Positions 55,763 to 63,318 of a DNA stretch of 64,000 nucleotides are shown one piece after another. Each line of letters begins with the position of its first letter. The stretch's first letter is position 1. The stretch spans positions 53,793 through 117,792 of the forward strand of contig NZ_CAJXKQ010000009.1 in the NCBI RefSeq assembly GCF_913055835.1, written 5' to 3'. Both the position numbers and the translations under genes were made by a program. The stretch comes from an uncultured Marinobacter sp. (GTDB lineage: Bacteria; Pseudomonadota; Gammaproteobacteria; Pseudomonadales; Oleiphilaceae). Below the pieces are notes generated by a model that worked only from the letters and a program-made list of their open reading frames with translations, searched no databases and was not told the DNA's origin.

Positions 55763-56356
55763 TTACAGCGAACCTTTGGTGGACGGGGTGATGCCGGCCA
55801 TACGCTCGTCCATTTCAATAGCCATGCGAAGCGCGCGACCAAAGGCCTTGAACACGGTTTCAATCTGGTGGTGGGTATTCTTGCCCTTCAGATTGTCGAT
55901 GTGCAGGGTCACCATGGAGTGATTTACGAAGCCGTGGAAGAACTCCTCGAACAGATCAACGTCGAAGCCACCCACGGCGCCGCGGGTATAAGGCACATCC
56001 ATCATCAGGCCAGGGCGGCCGGACAGGTCGATAACCACCCGGGAGAGAGCTTCATCCAGCGGCACATAGGCGTGGCCATAGCGGCGGATGCCCTTTTTGT
56101 CGCCAACAGCCTGCTTGAAGGCCTGGCCAAGGGTGATACCGATGTCTTCCACGGTGTGGTGGTCGTCGATGTGCAGATCCCCCCTGGAAACGATGTTCAG
56201 ATCCACCAGGCCATGACGGGCAATCTGATCCATCATGTGCTCCAGAAAGGGCACGCCGGTGTCGAAACTGGATTTACCGGTGCCGTCGAGATCAATCTCA
56301 ACGGTGATCTGGGTTTCAAGGGTATTTCGTTCTACCCGAGCCTTACGTTCGGCCAT
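55763..56356 (-). CDS. hisB: Imidazoleglycerol-phosphate dehydratase
   Basis: A 197-residue single-function HisB (no phosphatase domain, unlike enterobacteria). The His-rich metal motifs DDHHTVED and NTHHQIE are present with FFHGFVNHS. The start at 56356 has GGAGT upstream. It is the first gene of the his unit in this window, with a good -10 at 56409-56414. Confidence 0.97.
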   Translation of the reverse strand: MAERKARVERNTLETQITVEIDLDGTGKSSFDTGVPFLEHMMDQIARHGLVDLNIVSRGDLHIDDHHTVEDIGITLGQAFKQAVGDKKGIRRYGHAYVPLDEALSRVVIDLSGRPGLMMDVPYTRGAVGGFDVDLFEEFFHGFVNHSMVTLHIDNLKGKNTHHQIETVFKAFGRALRMAIEMDERMAGITPSTKGSL

Positions 56357-56408
56357 GGGGACTCCGTGACAATTTAGCGGCATAACGCCGGAAGTAATCG
56401 ATCCGGCG

Positions 56409-56437
56409 ATTATACCTTTTATGTCCGCCGGAGTCCC
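56409..56437 (-). promoter_or_regulatory. Likely promoter of the hisBHAF unit
   Basis: On the minus strand a consensus TATAAT (56414-56409) lies 17 bp after GGGACT (56437-56432). The hisB start is 53 bp downstream. No attenuator-type His-codon leader is seen. Confidence 0.6.
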
Positions 56438-56494
56438 ACAACCGGTTTAATCACTGCGATAGCGAAATGCGGCCATTTGGCAGACAGGGATTTG

Positions 56495-56962
56495 TCAGAA
56501 TGCCTTCTTGAGGTTATTCATGTAGGTGTCCACAAGACTGTTGAACTCGTGCTTGATAACCGGGCTGATGGCCAGTTTAAGCAGGCTTGGCAGGGGCACG
56601 GTCAACTCGGCACTGGTCTGGAACTTCACGGCGGTGGCATTGTCACCCTTGGACTTGATGGTCCAGGAGCCGCTCACAACCCCGTTGCCCTCGCCTTTTA
56701 CCGGCTCCCAGGTAATTCGTCCGGCGTCTTTGTCCGAATGGTATTTGCAGGCGTAAACGGACTGGATTGCGTGCTTGTCGACGCCCACTTTTTCCATTTC
56801 CCAACGGTACGCGTTGTCGCCAAGATCGGTCAGCTTATGAACCTTCGGAAAGTGACTGGCTGAACGTGGCACATCCGCCAGCAGATCAAACACTTCATCA
56901 TAGCTTCCCGGAATCTCCAGTTCCCGGTTCAGCTCAATCGAAACGGTAATAGCCACGGCCAA
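56495..56962 (-). CDS. SRPBCC/START-like family protein
   Basis: A 155-residue helix-grip protein (ITVSIELNRELEIPGSYDEVFDLLADV near the start, split by no signal; SWTIKSKGDNATAVKF; C-terminal helix LVDTYMNNLKKAF). It resembles lipid-binding or polyketide-cyclase-like SRPBCC members. It stands alone upstream of the his unit. Function unknown. Confidence 0.7.
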   Translation of the reverse strand: MAVAITVSIELNRELEIPGSYDEVFDLLADVPRSASHFPKVHKLTDLGDNAYRWEMEKVGVDKHAIQSVYACKYHSDKDAGRITWEPVKGEGNGVVSGSWTIKSKGDNATAVKFQTSAELTVPLPSLLKLAISPVIKHEFNSLVDTYMNNLKKAF

Positions 56963-57149
56963 CTCCTTCTTGTGTTTATAGGTATCAATGTAGTCGGAAA
57001 ATCAGGGAGGTGTATTTTGGCCCAACACTACCGCATTGTCATACTCCCGCGCTGTTAATTTGTTAACCCTGCGTTATCCTTTGGGTCATTGGCGTTGGTA
57101 TTCGCCGCGAATACTGCAAGCTCCCAACATTAGGAAGGAAGCCTGAATC

Positions 57150-59315
57150 ATGAAAGCCGTCCGTTATGTGCTGATTGCCATCGTTGCACTGATCATTCTT
57201 GCCGTGGCTGCCGTTGCCATTGCCATGGCTGTGATCAATCCCAACGACTACAAGCCCCAGATTGAACAGGCCGTTGAGGATGCAACGAACCTGGACCTGA
57301 TTCTGGAAGGAGACATTGGCTGGTCTTTTATTCCGCTTGGCCTGGAGCTGAATTCCGTAGAGGCCAAACTGGAAGGCGATCGTTTTGTGGCCCTGGAGCA
57401 GTTGGTCGCCCAGATCGATTTCTGGTCATTGATTGCCATGTCGCCACGGGTAAACACCTTCGTGCTGGACGGACTGGACGCCCGGCTTGAAGTAAACGAA
57501 CAGGGCGAAGGCAACTGGAACCGGATCATGCCCGAGAAGGCGGCGGGAGCGGCAACCGAGGAAACAGCCGGGACCCAGGATGAGCAGGCACAGGATAGCG
57601 AGGGCGCCGGCGGCGAGCCTCTGAACTTCAACGTTGAAAACGTTCAGATCAGCAACGCCCAGTTGCACTACACCGACAAGAGCACCGGGCAGGCGGTCAC
57701 ACTGGAGAACTTCACCGTTAACGCCAGCAACATCACGCTGGGCTCCGAGTTTCCGCTGGAAATCGGGTTCCGGGTAGCCACCACCCAGCCCACTTTCGAA
57801 GTGGACGGCAGTATCAGCGCCCGCCTTGCCGCCAACGAGGCGCTCAACGAATTCGCCGTATCCGGCCTGAATGCCGTGTTCGACATGACCGGCGAGCCGT
57901 TCGGCGGCAAAGAGGTCACGGCTGAACTCGAAGGCTCGGCCAGGGCAAACCTGGAAAACGAAACCGCCAACCTGAGCGGCTCTACCGCCAGCCTGGCTAA
58001 CCTGAATCTGTCTACCGATCTGGATGTGACCGGATTCGGCGACAAGCCGACCCTGAGTGGCGAGGTATCCATTGCCGAGTTCTCGCTTAAGGATCTTCTG
58101 AACAACCTGGGCCAGCCCGCGGTGGAAACCAGCGATCCGGACGTGCTTGAAGCCGTCGCCTTTTCCACCGGCATTGGCGGCCCGGCCGGAAAGGTGGAGC
58201 TCACCGACCTGACCATCAAATTGGATGACACTACCTTCAATGGCTCCGGCAGTTACAACCTGGCCGACTCAGGCATCGTCTTTAACTTGCAGGGCGACCA
58301 GTTGAATGCCGACCGGTACCTGCCCCCTCAAGCTGAGGGAGAAACCGAGGAAGCACCCGCATCCCAGGAAACCGCTGCAGCCGGACCCGAAGGCGACCTT
58401 CTGCCCCTGGAGACCCTCCGCAGCCTGCTACTGGATATTGATCTGGGCCTCGGCCAGCTGATCGTCAGCAACCTGACCATCAACGAAATCAAAGCCAGCA
58501 CCACCGCGAAAAGCGGCCTGCTCAAAATTGATGAATTCAGCGGCAAACTCTACGAGGGCAGCTTCGGCGCCAACGTGACCATCGACGCCCGCAGCGACAA
58601 TCCGAAATGGACCGTGGGTTCAGACGTTTCCAACGTGCAGACCCTTCCCCTGCTTACCGACCTGGCCGAGGTGGATATGCTCGCCGGCGGCGCCAACCTC
58701 AAGATCAACGCCACCACCACCGGCAACCGGATTTCAGCCTTGCGTAGCAACGCTGACGGCCAGATCAGCTTCAACCTGGCAGAGGGCGAGTTCCGCCGCA
58801 TGAACCTGACCCGCATGGCCTGCCAGGGCATCGCCCTGGTCAACCAGGAAGATCTGACAACCACAGACTGGGGCACCAGCACACCGTTCAACGACATGCG
58901 CGGCACCCTCGACATCAATGGCAACACCCTGAATAACACCGATCTGGTGGCAGCACTGGCCGGTATGCGTCTTGAGGGCAATGGCACCGTGGATATTGCC
59001 CAGAGCCAGCTGGACTACGAGGTGGGCCTGAGAATCGTCGGTGAGATTCACAGGGACAACGCCTGCCGTGTCACCGAATACGTGGAAAATGCGGTTATTC
59101 CTGTAGAGTGCCGCGGCAATTTCGCCGAAGACCCGGCCGGCCTTTGCTCCTTTGATGGCTCCCGCTTCCGGGACACCCTGAAGACCATCGCGGAAAATGC
59201 CGCCAAGGCAAAAGCCCGCGAAGAAGTGGACAAGGCCAAAGCCAAAGCAGAGGAAAAGGTGAAGGAAAAGGTCCAGGAGCAGATCGGCGACAAACTGAAG
59301 GGCCTGTTCAACTGA
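57150..59315 (+). CDS. asmA: AsmA-family protein
   Basis: A 721-residue protein with one N-terminal membrane helix (about residues 5-30), an AsmA N-terminal domain (INPNDYKPQIEQAVEDATNL) and a C-terminal AsmA domain ending in a Lys/Glu-rich helix (about 685-721). AsmA-like proteins are long periplasmic beta-groove proteins involved in lipid transport or outer-membrane assembly. Ala/Glu-rich linkers occur near residues 130-160 and 395-415. The stop overlaps the mutY start by one base (TGATG). Confidence 0.9.
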   Translation: MKAVRYVLIAIVALIILAVAAVAIAMAVINPNDYKPQIEQAVEDATNLDLILEGDIGWSFIPLGLELNSVEAKLEGDRFVALEQLVAQIDFWSLIAMSPRVNTFVLDGLDARLEVNEQGEGNWNRIMPEKAAGAATEETAGTQDEQAQDSEGAGGEPLNFNVENVQISNAQLHYTDKSTGQAVTLENFTVNASNITLGSEFPLEIGFRVATTQPTFEVDGSISARLAANEALNEFAVSGLNAVFDMTGEPFGGKEVTAELEGSARANLENETANLSGSTASLANLNLSTDLDVTGFGDKPTLSGEVSIAEFSLKDLLNNLGQPAVETSDPDVLEAVAFSTGIGGPAGKVELTDLTIKLDDTTFNGSGSYNLADSGIVFNLQGDQLNADRYLPPQAEGETEEAPASQETAAAGPEGDLLPLETLRSLLLDIDLGLGQLIVSNLTINEIKASTTAKSGLLKIDEFSGKLYEGSFGANVTIDARSDNPKWTVGSDVSNVQTLPLLTDLAEVDMLAGGANLKINATTTGNRISALRSNADGQISFNLAEGEFRRMNLTRMACQGIALVNQEDLTTTDWGTSTPFNDMRGTLDINGNTLNNTDLVAALAGMRLEGNGTVDIAQSQLDYEVGLRIVGEIHRDNACRVTEYVENAVIPVECRGNFAEDPAGLCSFDGSRFRDTLKTIAENAAKAKAREEVDKAKAKAEEKVKEKVQEQIGDKLKGLFN

Positions 59316-60382
59316 TGCCGGACAGCTTCGCCAACAAACTGCTGCAATGGTACGACAGCCACGGCCGGCATGACCTGCCGTGGCATCACAACCGGAACGC
59401 CTATCGGGTGTGGGTGTCGGAAATCATGTTGCAGCAAACCCAGGTAACCACCGTTATCCCCTACTTTGAAGCGTTCATGGAACGTTTCCCGGACGTCCAC
59501 GCCCTGGCCGAAGGCCCCGTGGATGATGTACTCAGCCACTGGTCTGGCCTCGGTTACTACGCCCGGGCCCGCAACCTGCAGAAAGCGGCGCAAACGGTCG
59601 TTCGGGATTTTGGTGGCGAGTTTCCACAAACCCAGGAAGAGCTTGAATCCCTCACCGGCATCGGCCGCTCCACAGCCGCCGCCATACTGGCCCAGGCTTT
59701 TGGGATTCGCGCCGCTATCCTGGATGGCAATGTCAAACGGGTACTGGCGCGCTACCATGCGATCCCCGGCTGGCCCGGACAGACCGCCGTCCTCAAACAG
59801 CTCTGGCAACGGGCGGAAGAGCATACTCCTGAACAGCGGGTACGTGACTACACCCAGGGCATCATGGACCTGGGCGCCATGGTTTGTACCCGCAGCCGAC
59901 CGGTTTGTGAGAGCTGTCCGCTGCAAGAAGGCTGCATGGCCTACGCCCAGGGGGAAACCTCACTCTATCCCGGCTCCAAACCGAAAAAGGCCAAGCCGGA
60001 GAAAACCACCTGGATGGTCATCCTTGAGGACGGCGAGGGACGCATTCTGCTGGAGCGTCGCCCACCCAGCGGCATCTGGGGTGGTCTCTGGAGTCTCCCG
60101 GAACTGGACCCGGCCTATGGCGCCGATGAGCTCCAGGAAGCCTGCGAGCAGAGCCTGGGACTGGATTGCGGAGAGCCGGAGCTAATCAGCGGCTTCCGAC
60201 ACACCTTCTCCCATTACCACCTGCACATTCAGCCGGCCCGCCTGAACGTCACTGGCCGAGCCAACACCGTTGCAGACAGCGATCACCTGAAATGGCTGCA
60301 TCGCCATGAAGCCCTGAACCTCGGCCTGCCGGCGCCGATCCGGTCGCTGCTTACCGAACCGGAGCAAGCCGCCCTGCTTTGA
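59315..60382 (+). CDS. mutY: A/G-specific adenine glycosylase
   Basis: A 355-residue base-excision enzyme removing adenine opposite 8-oxoguanine. Glu36 (EIMLQQTQV) and Asp137 (LDGNVKRVL) are the catalytic residues; Cys191, 198, 201 and 207 form the C-X6-C-X2-C-X5-C 4Fe-4S site. The C-terminal MutT-like domain (about 230-345) recognises 8-oxoG. The mutY-yggX order is the conserved one. Confidence 0.97.
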   Translation: MPDSFANKLLQWYDSHGRHDLPWHHNRNAYRVWVSEIMLQQTQVTTVIPYFEAFMERFPDVHALAEGPVDDVLSHWSGLGYYARARNLQKAAQTVVRDFGGEFPQTQEELESLTGIGRSTAAAILAQAFGIRAAILDGNVKRVLARYHAIPGWPGQTAVLKQLWQRAEEHTPEQRVRDYTQGIMDLGAMVCTRSRPVCESCPLQEGCMAYAQGETSLYPGSKPKKAKPEKTTWMVILEDGEGRILLERRPPSGIWGGLWSLPELDPAYGADELQEACEQSLGLDCGEPELISGFRHTFSHYHLHIQPARLNVTGRANTVADSDHLKWLHRHEALNLGLPAPIRSLLTEPEQAALL

Positions 60383-60456
60383 CCCGGCCCGCTAGCGCAT
60401 TCGGCCGCAACGATCTGTTATCATCACCGCCAGCAACATTGCCAACAGGAGCCACC

Positions 60457-60729
60457 ATGAGCCGTACCGTTTTCTGCCGCAAATACCAGAAAGAACTGGA
60501 AGGCCTGGACTTCCCGCCCATGCCCGGCGCTAAAGGCCAGGATATCTTCGAGAATATTTCGAAGCAGGCCTGGGAAGAATGGCAGGCCCAGCAGACCATG
60601 CTGATCAACGAAAAACACCTGAGCTTGATGGACCCGAACACCCGCAAGTACCTGCAGGCGCAGATGGAACATTTCTTCAATAACGAGCCGTTCGACAAGG
60701 CCGAAGGCTACGTTCCACCGGAACAATAA
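60457..60729 (+). CDS. yggX: Fe(2+)-trafficking/oxidative damage protection protein YggX
   Basis: A 90-residue protein ([20 protein letters not shown]; Cys7 conserved; [21 protein letters not shown]) of the YggX family, which protects Fe-S enzymes against oxidants. It follows mutY, the usual partner. The start at 60457 gives the family length. Confidence 0.95.
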   Translation: MSRTVFCRKYQKELEGLDFPPMPGAKGQDIFENISKQAWEEWQAQQTMLINEKHLSLMDPNTRKYLQAQMEHFFNNEPFDKAEGYVPPEQ

Positions 60730-60790
60730 CCCCGGATTGATCAAAGCCTGAGCATGCCTGAAAAGATTCAGAAATTTTTCCGGCCTAGCC

Positions 60791-60819
60791 TTGACTCAAA
60801 ACATCGAAACCGGTTTAAT
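60791..60819 (+). promoter_or_regulatory. Promoter of tRNA-Phe
   Basis: TTGACT (60791-60796), a 17-bp spacer and TTTAAT (60814-60819), followed by the GC-rich discriminator AGCGCCCC, typical of stringently controlled stable-RNA promoters. Confidence 0.8.
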
Positions 60820-60850
60820 AGCGCCCCGTTGCACAGCAGTAGCGCAACAT

Positions 60851-60926
60851 GCCCGGATAGCTCAGTTGGTAGAGCAGGGGATTGAAAATCCCCGTGTCGG
60901 TGGTTCGATTCCGCCTCCGGGCACCA
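60851..60926 (+). tRNA. tRNA-Phe (anticodon GAA)
   Basis: A 76-nt cloverleaf: acceptor arm GCCCGGA pairs with TCCGGGC followed by an encoded ACCA end, D arm TAGCTCAGTTGGTAGAGCA, anticodon stem-loop GGGGATTGAAAATCCCC with GAA, variable loop and TGGTTCGATTCCG T arm. It has its own promoter and terminator. Its 3' end plus terminator recur in decayed form at 61551-61612. Confidence 0.98.
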
Positions 60927-60942
60927 TTAAGAATTCAGACAG

Positions 60943-60967
60943 AACCCGCCTTGTGCGGGTTTTGTTG
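60943..60967 (+). terminator. Terminator of tRNA-Phe
   Basis: AACCCGC (60943-60949), loop CTTGT, GCGGGTT (60955-60961) and further T bases. Confidence 0.85.
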
Positions 60968-61138
60968 TTTCTAGACCGCCCCACGGGACATCCACCACAA
61001 ACACTTCGCAACCCTCCCCCCGCTGCCTAGCAGCCCCGACGTTGCAGTACAGGAATTACTGGCGACCCTAGCGACATTGGCATATCCTTTGGTTTTGGCT
61101 CCCAACACCAGTAATGCAACGTTTCCGAGGGCATTACC

Positions 61139-61504
61139 ATGAGAAATCTCCACCTAACATTATCTTTAGCGGCTTCTCTTTTGGTAGTTGGATGCGTCAA
61201 TAACAACGTCGAACCAACGCTTAAAACTTCCAGCGCATCTGTGAGCTCCAAAGGGCTGTTTGAATGCATTAACCGCAATGGCAACGGTTACATCGACCGT
61301 TCTGAACACGTATACCTGCGCCCATGCGGAATCACCGAGGACCTCGCCTGCGGCAATGCTCCAGACTCATTTGACGAAAGCTCTAACACTGACACCGTGC
61401 AATTCGGATCGAGATTGCTTCAACTTGCCGATGCAGATGGTGATCAGAGGATAAGCAGCCTCGAGCTCCGCGCCCACTGCAATAACATGGCCGTGAAGAA
61501 ATAA
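61139..61504 (+). CDS. Small EF-hand lipoprotein
   Basis: A 121-residue protein with a lipoprotein signal (LAASLLVVGC, Cys19) and two EF-hand-like loops: NRNGNGYIDRSE (about residues 46-57), with Asn replacing the first Asp, and DADGDQRISSLE (about 98-109), a canonical calcium loop. Cysteines at 43, 63, 71 and 113 could form disulfides. It is probably periplasmic and calcium-binding. It lies between the tRNA-Phe gene and the decayed copy of its 3' end, in DNA that is more AT-rich than the neighbourhood, suggesting acquired DNA. Confidence 0.65.
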   Translation: MRNLHLTLSLAASLLVVGCVNNNVEPTLKTSSASVSSKGLFECINRNGNGYIDRSEHVYLRPCGITEDLACGNAPDSFDESSNTDTVQFGSRLLQLADADGDQRISSLELRAHCNNMAVKK

Positions 61505-61550
61505 ATTCTGGGTTCGCTTGGGCGCATTCTGGTGAGACATGAAAGTGGTG

Positions 61551-61612
61551 CCGCCTCCACGCACTATTAAGAAATCATACAAAACCCGCCTTGTGCGGGT
61601 TTTGTCGTTTCT
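61551..61612 (+). repeat. Decayed duplicate of the tRNA-Phe 3' end and terminator
   Basis: This 62-bp stretch aligns without gaps to 60911-60972 with seven differences. It keeps CCGCCTCC of the T/acceptor arms, ATTAAGAA and the full CCCGC-CTTGT-GCGGG hairpin (61583-61601). The rest of the tRNA is not recognisable upstream. It may be a relic attachment site or a lost tandem tRNA. Confidence 0.8.
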
Positions 61613-61631
61613 GACGCCCAAGAAAACCGGC

Positions 61632-61820
61632 TCATGCTGAGACCCTTTGGGAGTGACTGGCCCTGGGGTCAATGCGCTCTTCCATCAGCCGTCGCTCACA
61701 CATTGCTCTTTTCAGTTCCGTGTAATTCGTGGGGCTGGGATCCTCTTCGTAACGCTCCTGCGCCAGTCTCGCCAGGTCACATTTATCGAGCCATTTCTCG
61801 ATCAGCTCTGCTGTTTTCAT
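61632..61820 (-). CDS. Small hypothetical protein
   Basis: A 62-residue, charged, mostly helical protein (MKTAELIEKWLDKCDLARLA; YTELKRAMCERRLMEERID). The start at 61820 follows GAGGTGA five bases upstream, a good ribosome site, while an ATG at 61835 has none. No family is recognised. Confidence 0.5.
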   Translation of the reverse strand: MKTAELIEKWLDKCDLARLAQERYEEDPSPTNYTELKRAMCERRLMEERIDPRASHSQRVSA

Positions 61821-61900
61821 AGTCACCTCACTCATTGGAATTCACTCGGCCAGCATAAAGCCCGGACCTTCGGCTATCTCGGTTGCTTTTCGCATGAATT

Positions 61901-62056
61901 GTGGCGAATCATGGAGGGTGGAAGGATCGGGAACGAGCGGAAATTGAAGACTACCGGCTTTTGAAGGAAGCACAGGAAAAGATGGGTGATGAGGCAATCT
62001 CGGTCTCAGTGAAGCAGTTACGAAGTGACTCCGAAGCAAGGCGTTTGCGCTTTTGA
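61901..62056 (+). CDS. Short charged open frame, possible small protein or gene remnant
   Basis: From GTG 61901 to TGA 62056 a 51-residue frame reads MANHGGWKDRERAEIEDYRL and continues KEAQEKMGDEAISVSVKQL before a basic end. The composition (alternating charged and Leu residues, few rare codons) is protein-like, but no ribosome site precedes it and a stop lies directly upstream. It could be the C-terminal remnant of a decayed gene. The rest of 61821-62159 holds only a weak inverted repeat near 62067-62085. Confidence 0.3.
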   Translation: MANHGGWKDRERAEIEDYRLLKEAQEKMGDEAISVSVKQLRSDSEARRLRF

Positions 62057-62159
62057 GTGGTTGAGAGGCTACCACAGGGGGTAGCAGGAACCTCGAAGAC
62101 CATTCTTGGTCACCCCCATGGTACGATCCAGAAATGAAACCCAATCGAGGAGGCGACCT

Positions 62160-62588
62160 ATGAAAGTAAGTGCGCGCAATGCATTAAAAGGTACAGTAGT
62201 TGGCCTTAAAGAGGGCCCCGTAAATTCCGAGGCGATCGTAGAGCTGGCTGGGGGCGAGCAGCTGGTTGCCGTTGTAACCAGCGAGAGCACCAAACATCTC
62301 GGTCTTGAATCAGGCAGTCAGGTTACTGCGCTTATCAAGGCACCTTGGGTCATGTTGATGACCGATTGCGACGATATTCGTCTGTCAGCACGCAACTGCC
62401 TCAAAGGTAAAGTAGTCAGCGTCAGTGATGGTGCGGTCAATGCAGAGGTTGTTCTTGAACTGGCCGGTGGTAGCCGACTATGCGCGATCGTGACACGCGA
62501 TGCCGTTGAGGAGCTAGGGCTGAAATCCGGCGTGGATGCCTCGGCTGTTATCAAGGCTTCAAACATCATTCTGGCCGTACCTGCCTGA
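62160..62588 (+). CDS. mop: Double-Mop (TOBE) molybdate-binding protein, molbindin type
   Basis: A 142-residue cytoplasmic protein made of two similar Mop domains: SARNALKGTVVGLKEGPVNS (residues 4-23) and SARNCLKGKVVSVSDGAVNA (about 75-94). Each continues with a VELAGG-type strand and ends in IKA. Molbindins store or buffer molybdate for molybdenum-cofactor enzymes such as nitrate reductase. The start at 62160 has GAGGAGG upstream. No ModE-type site is recognised. A perfect 30-bp palindrome terminator follows. Confidence 0.88.
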   Translation: MKVSARNALKGTVVGLKEGPVNSEAIVELAGGEQLVAVVTSESTKHLGLESGSQVTALIKAPWVMLMTDCDDIRLSARNCLKGKVVSVSDGAVNAEVVLELAGGSRLCAIVTRDAVEELGLKSGVDASAVIKASNIILAVPA

Positions 62589-62643
62589 GCATTGGCGATA
62601 AAATTCGCCCGCAGCAATCGGCGTTGCTTATCCGGCAACGCAC

Positions 62644-62673
62644 AAAAAACCGCGATCATGATCGCGGTTTTTT
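62644..62673. terminator. Perfect 30-bp palindromic bidirectional terminator
   Basis: An A6 run, CCGCGATCA/TGATCGCGG (62650-62667) and a T6 run form a fully symmetric terminator between the convergent mop and usp genes. Confidence 0.9.
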
Positions 62674-62689
62674 GATTTCAGAAATAATA

Positions 62690-63130
62690 TTACTCACTTA
62701 CGACAGTCACCGGGCGGTGAGCATGCCGGACCACCTTTTCACTGACACTGCCAAGAGTGAGGCTTCTCAGCATTGAGTCGCCTCGCCGGCCCAGAAACAT
62801 ATGGGAGCCGGGATTTTCATCGAGATACTCAACTATCTCCTTGGCCGGATCACCCTTGAGCAGGACTTCTTCAGACGGCTCAATAATTCCGCTTATGGCC
62901 TGTTTTGCAGTATCAAATGCCTTGCGTCCGTATTCGTTTGCCTCTTCATCGATATCGCTTTGCCATACGCCACTGACAATCAGCTTTTCCACTCTGGTGC
63001 CCGGGAAAACCGCCAGCAGCTTGAGTGATTGGCCGGTCGCTTTGGCTAGCTCGGCTGCCATTTTGGCCGCGTGCGATGAATGCTCCGAACCGTCACACGC
63101 GACTACAATGCTTTGAGTTCCATTTGCCAT
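62690..63130 (-). CDS. Universal stress protein (ATP-binding type)
   Basis: A 146-residue UspA-family protein: SIVVACDGSEHSSHAAKMAA at the N-terminus and GRRGDSMLRSLTLGS, which matches the ATP-binding G-2X-G-9X-GS motif exactly, near residues 117-131. The start at 63130 follows AGGAGGGG. A perfect FNR-type box lies about 63 bp upstream, so induction under oxygen limitation is likely. It differs from the Usp at 21850, which lacks a clean ATP motif. Confidence 0.88.
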   Translation of the reverse strand: MANGTQSIVVACDGSEHSSHAAKMAAELAKATGQSLKLLAVFPGTRVEKLIVSGVWQSDIDEEANEYGRKAFDTAKQAISGIIEPSEEVLLKGDPAKEIVEYLDENPGSHMFLGRRGDSMLRSLTLGSVSEKVVRHAHRPVTVVSE

Positions 63131-63192
63131 GTCTTCCCCTCCTTTCCTGGTCAATGTTTAACCAAACTAACATTGCAGCGGCCATCCGATGG

Positions 63193-63206
63193 TTGATTGA
63201 AATCAA
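63193..63206. promoter_or_regulatory. Perfect FNR/Anr box between usp and the Ca2+/Na+ exchanger gene
   Basis: TTGAT-TGAA-ATCAA matches the consensus at all ten defined positions. It is 63 bp before the usp start and 113 bp before the exchanger start. The minus direction places the box about 41 bp before a start near 63158, with a weak TTAGTT -10. Confidence 0.85.
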
Positions 63207-63318
63207 TTACTGCAGGATCGGTTTTTGCTCGAAGAGCATTTGTACCTATTGCAGGGAAACATGGCACCATCGATTCTTGCGCTGCCGAGACGGCAATAGA
63301 CAGAAAGGAGTGATTGAA

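Noticed and set aside
61842..62144. 100-codon minus-strand frame before mop
   Set aside because: Its translation is Ser/Pro/Leu-rich with no ribosome site and it covers the mop promoter region.
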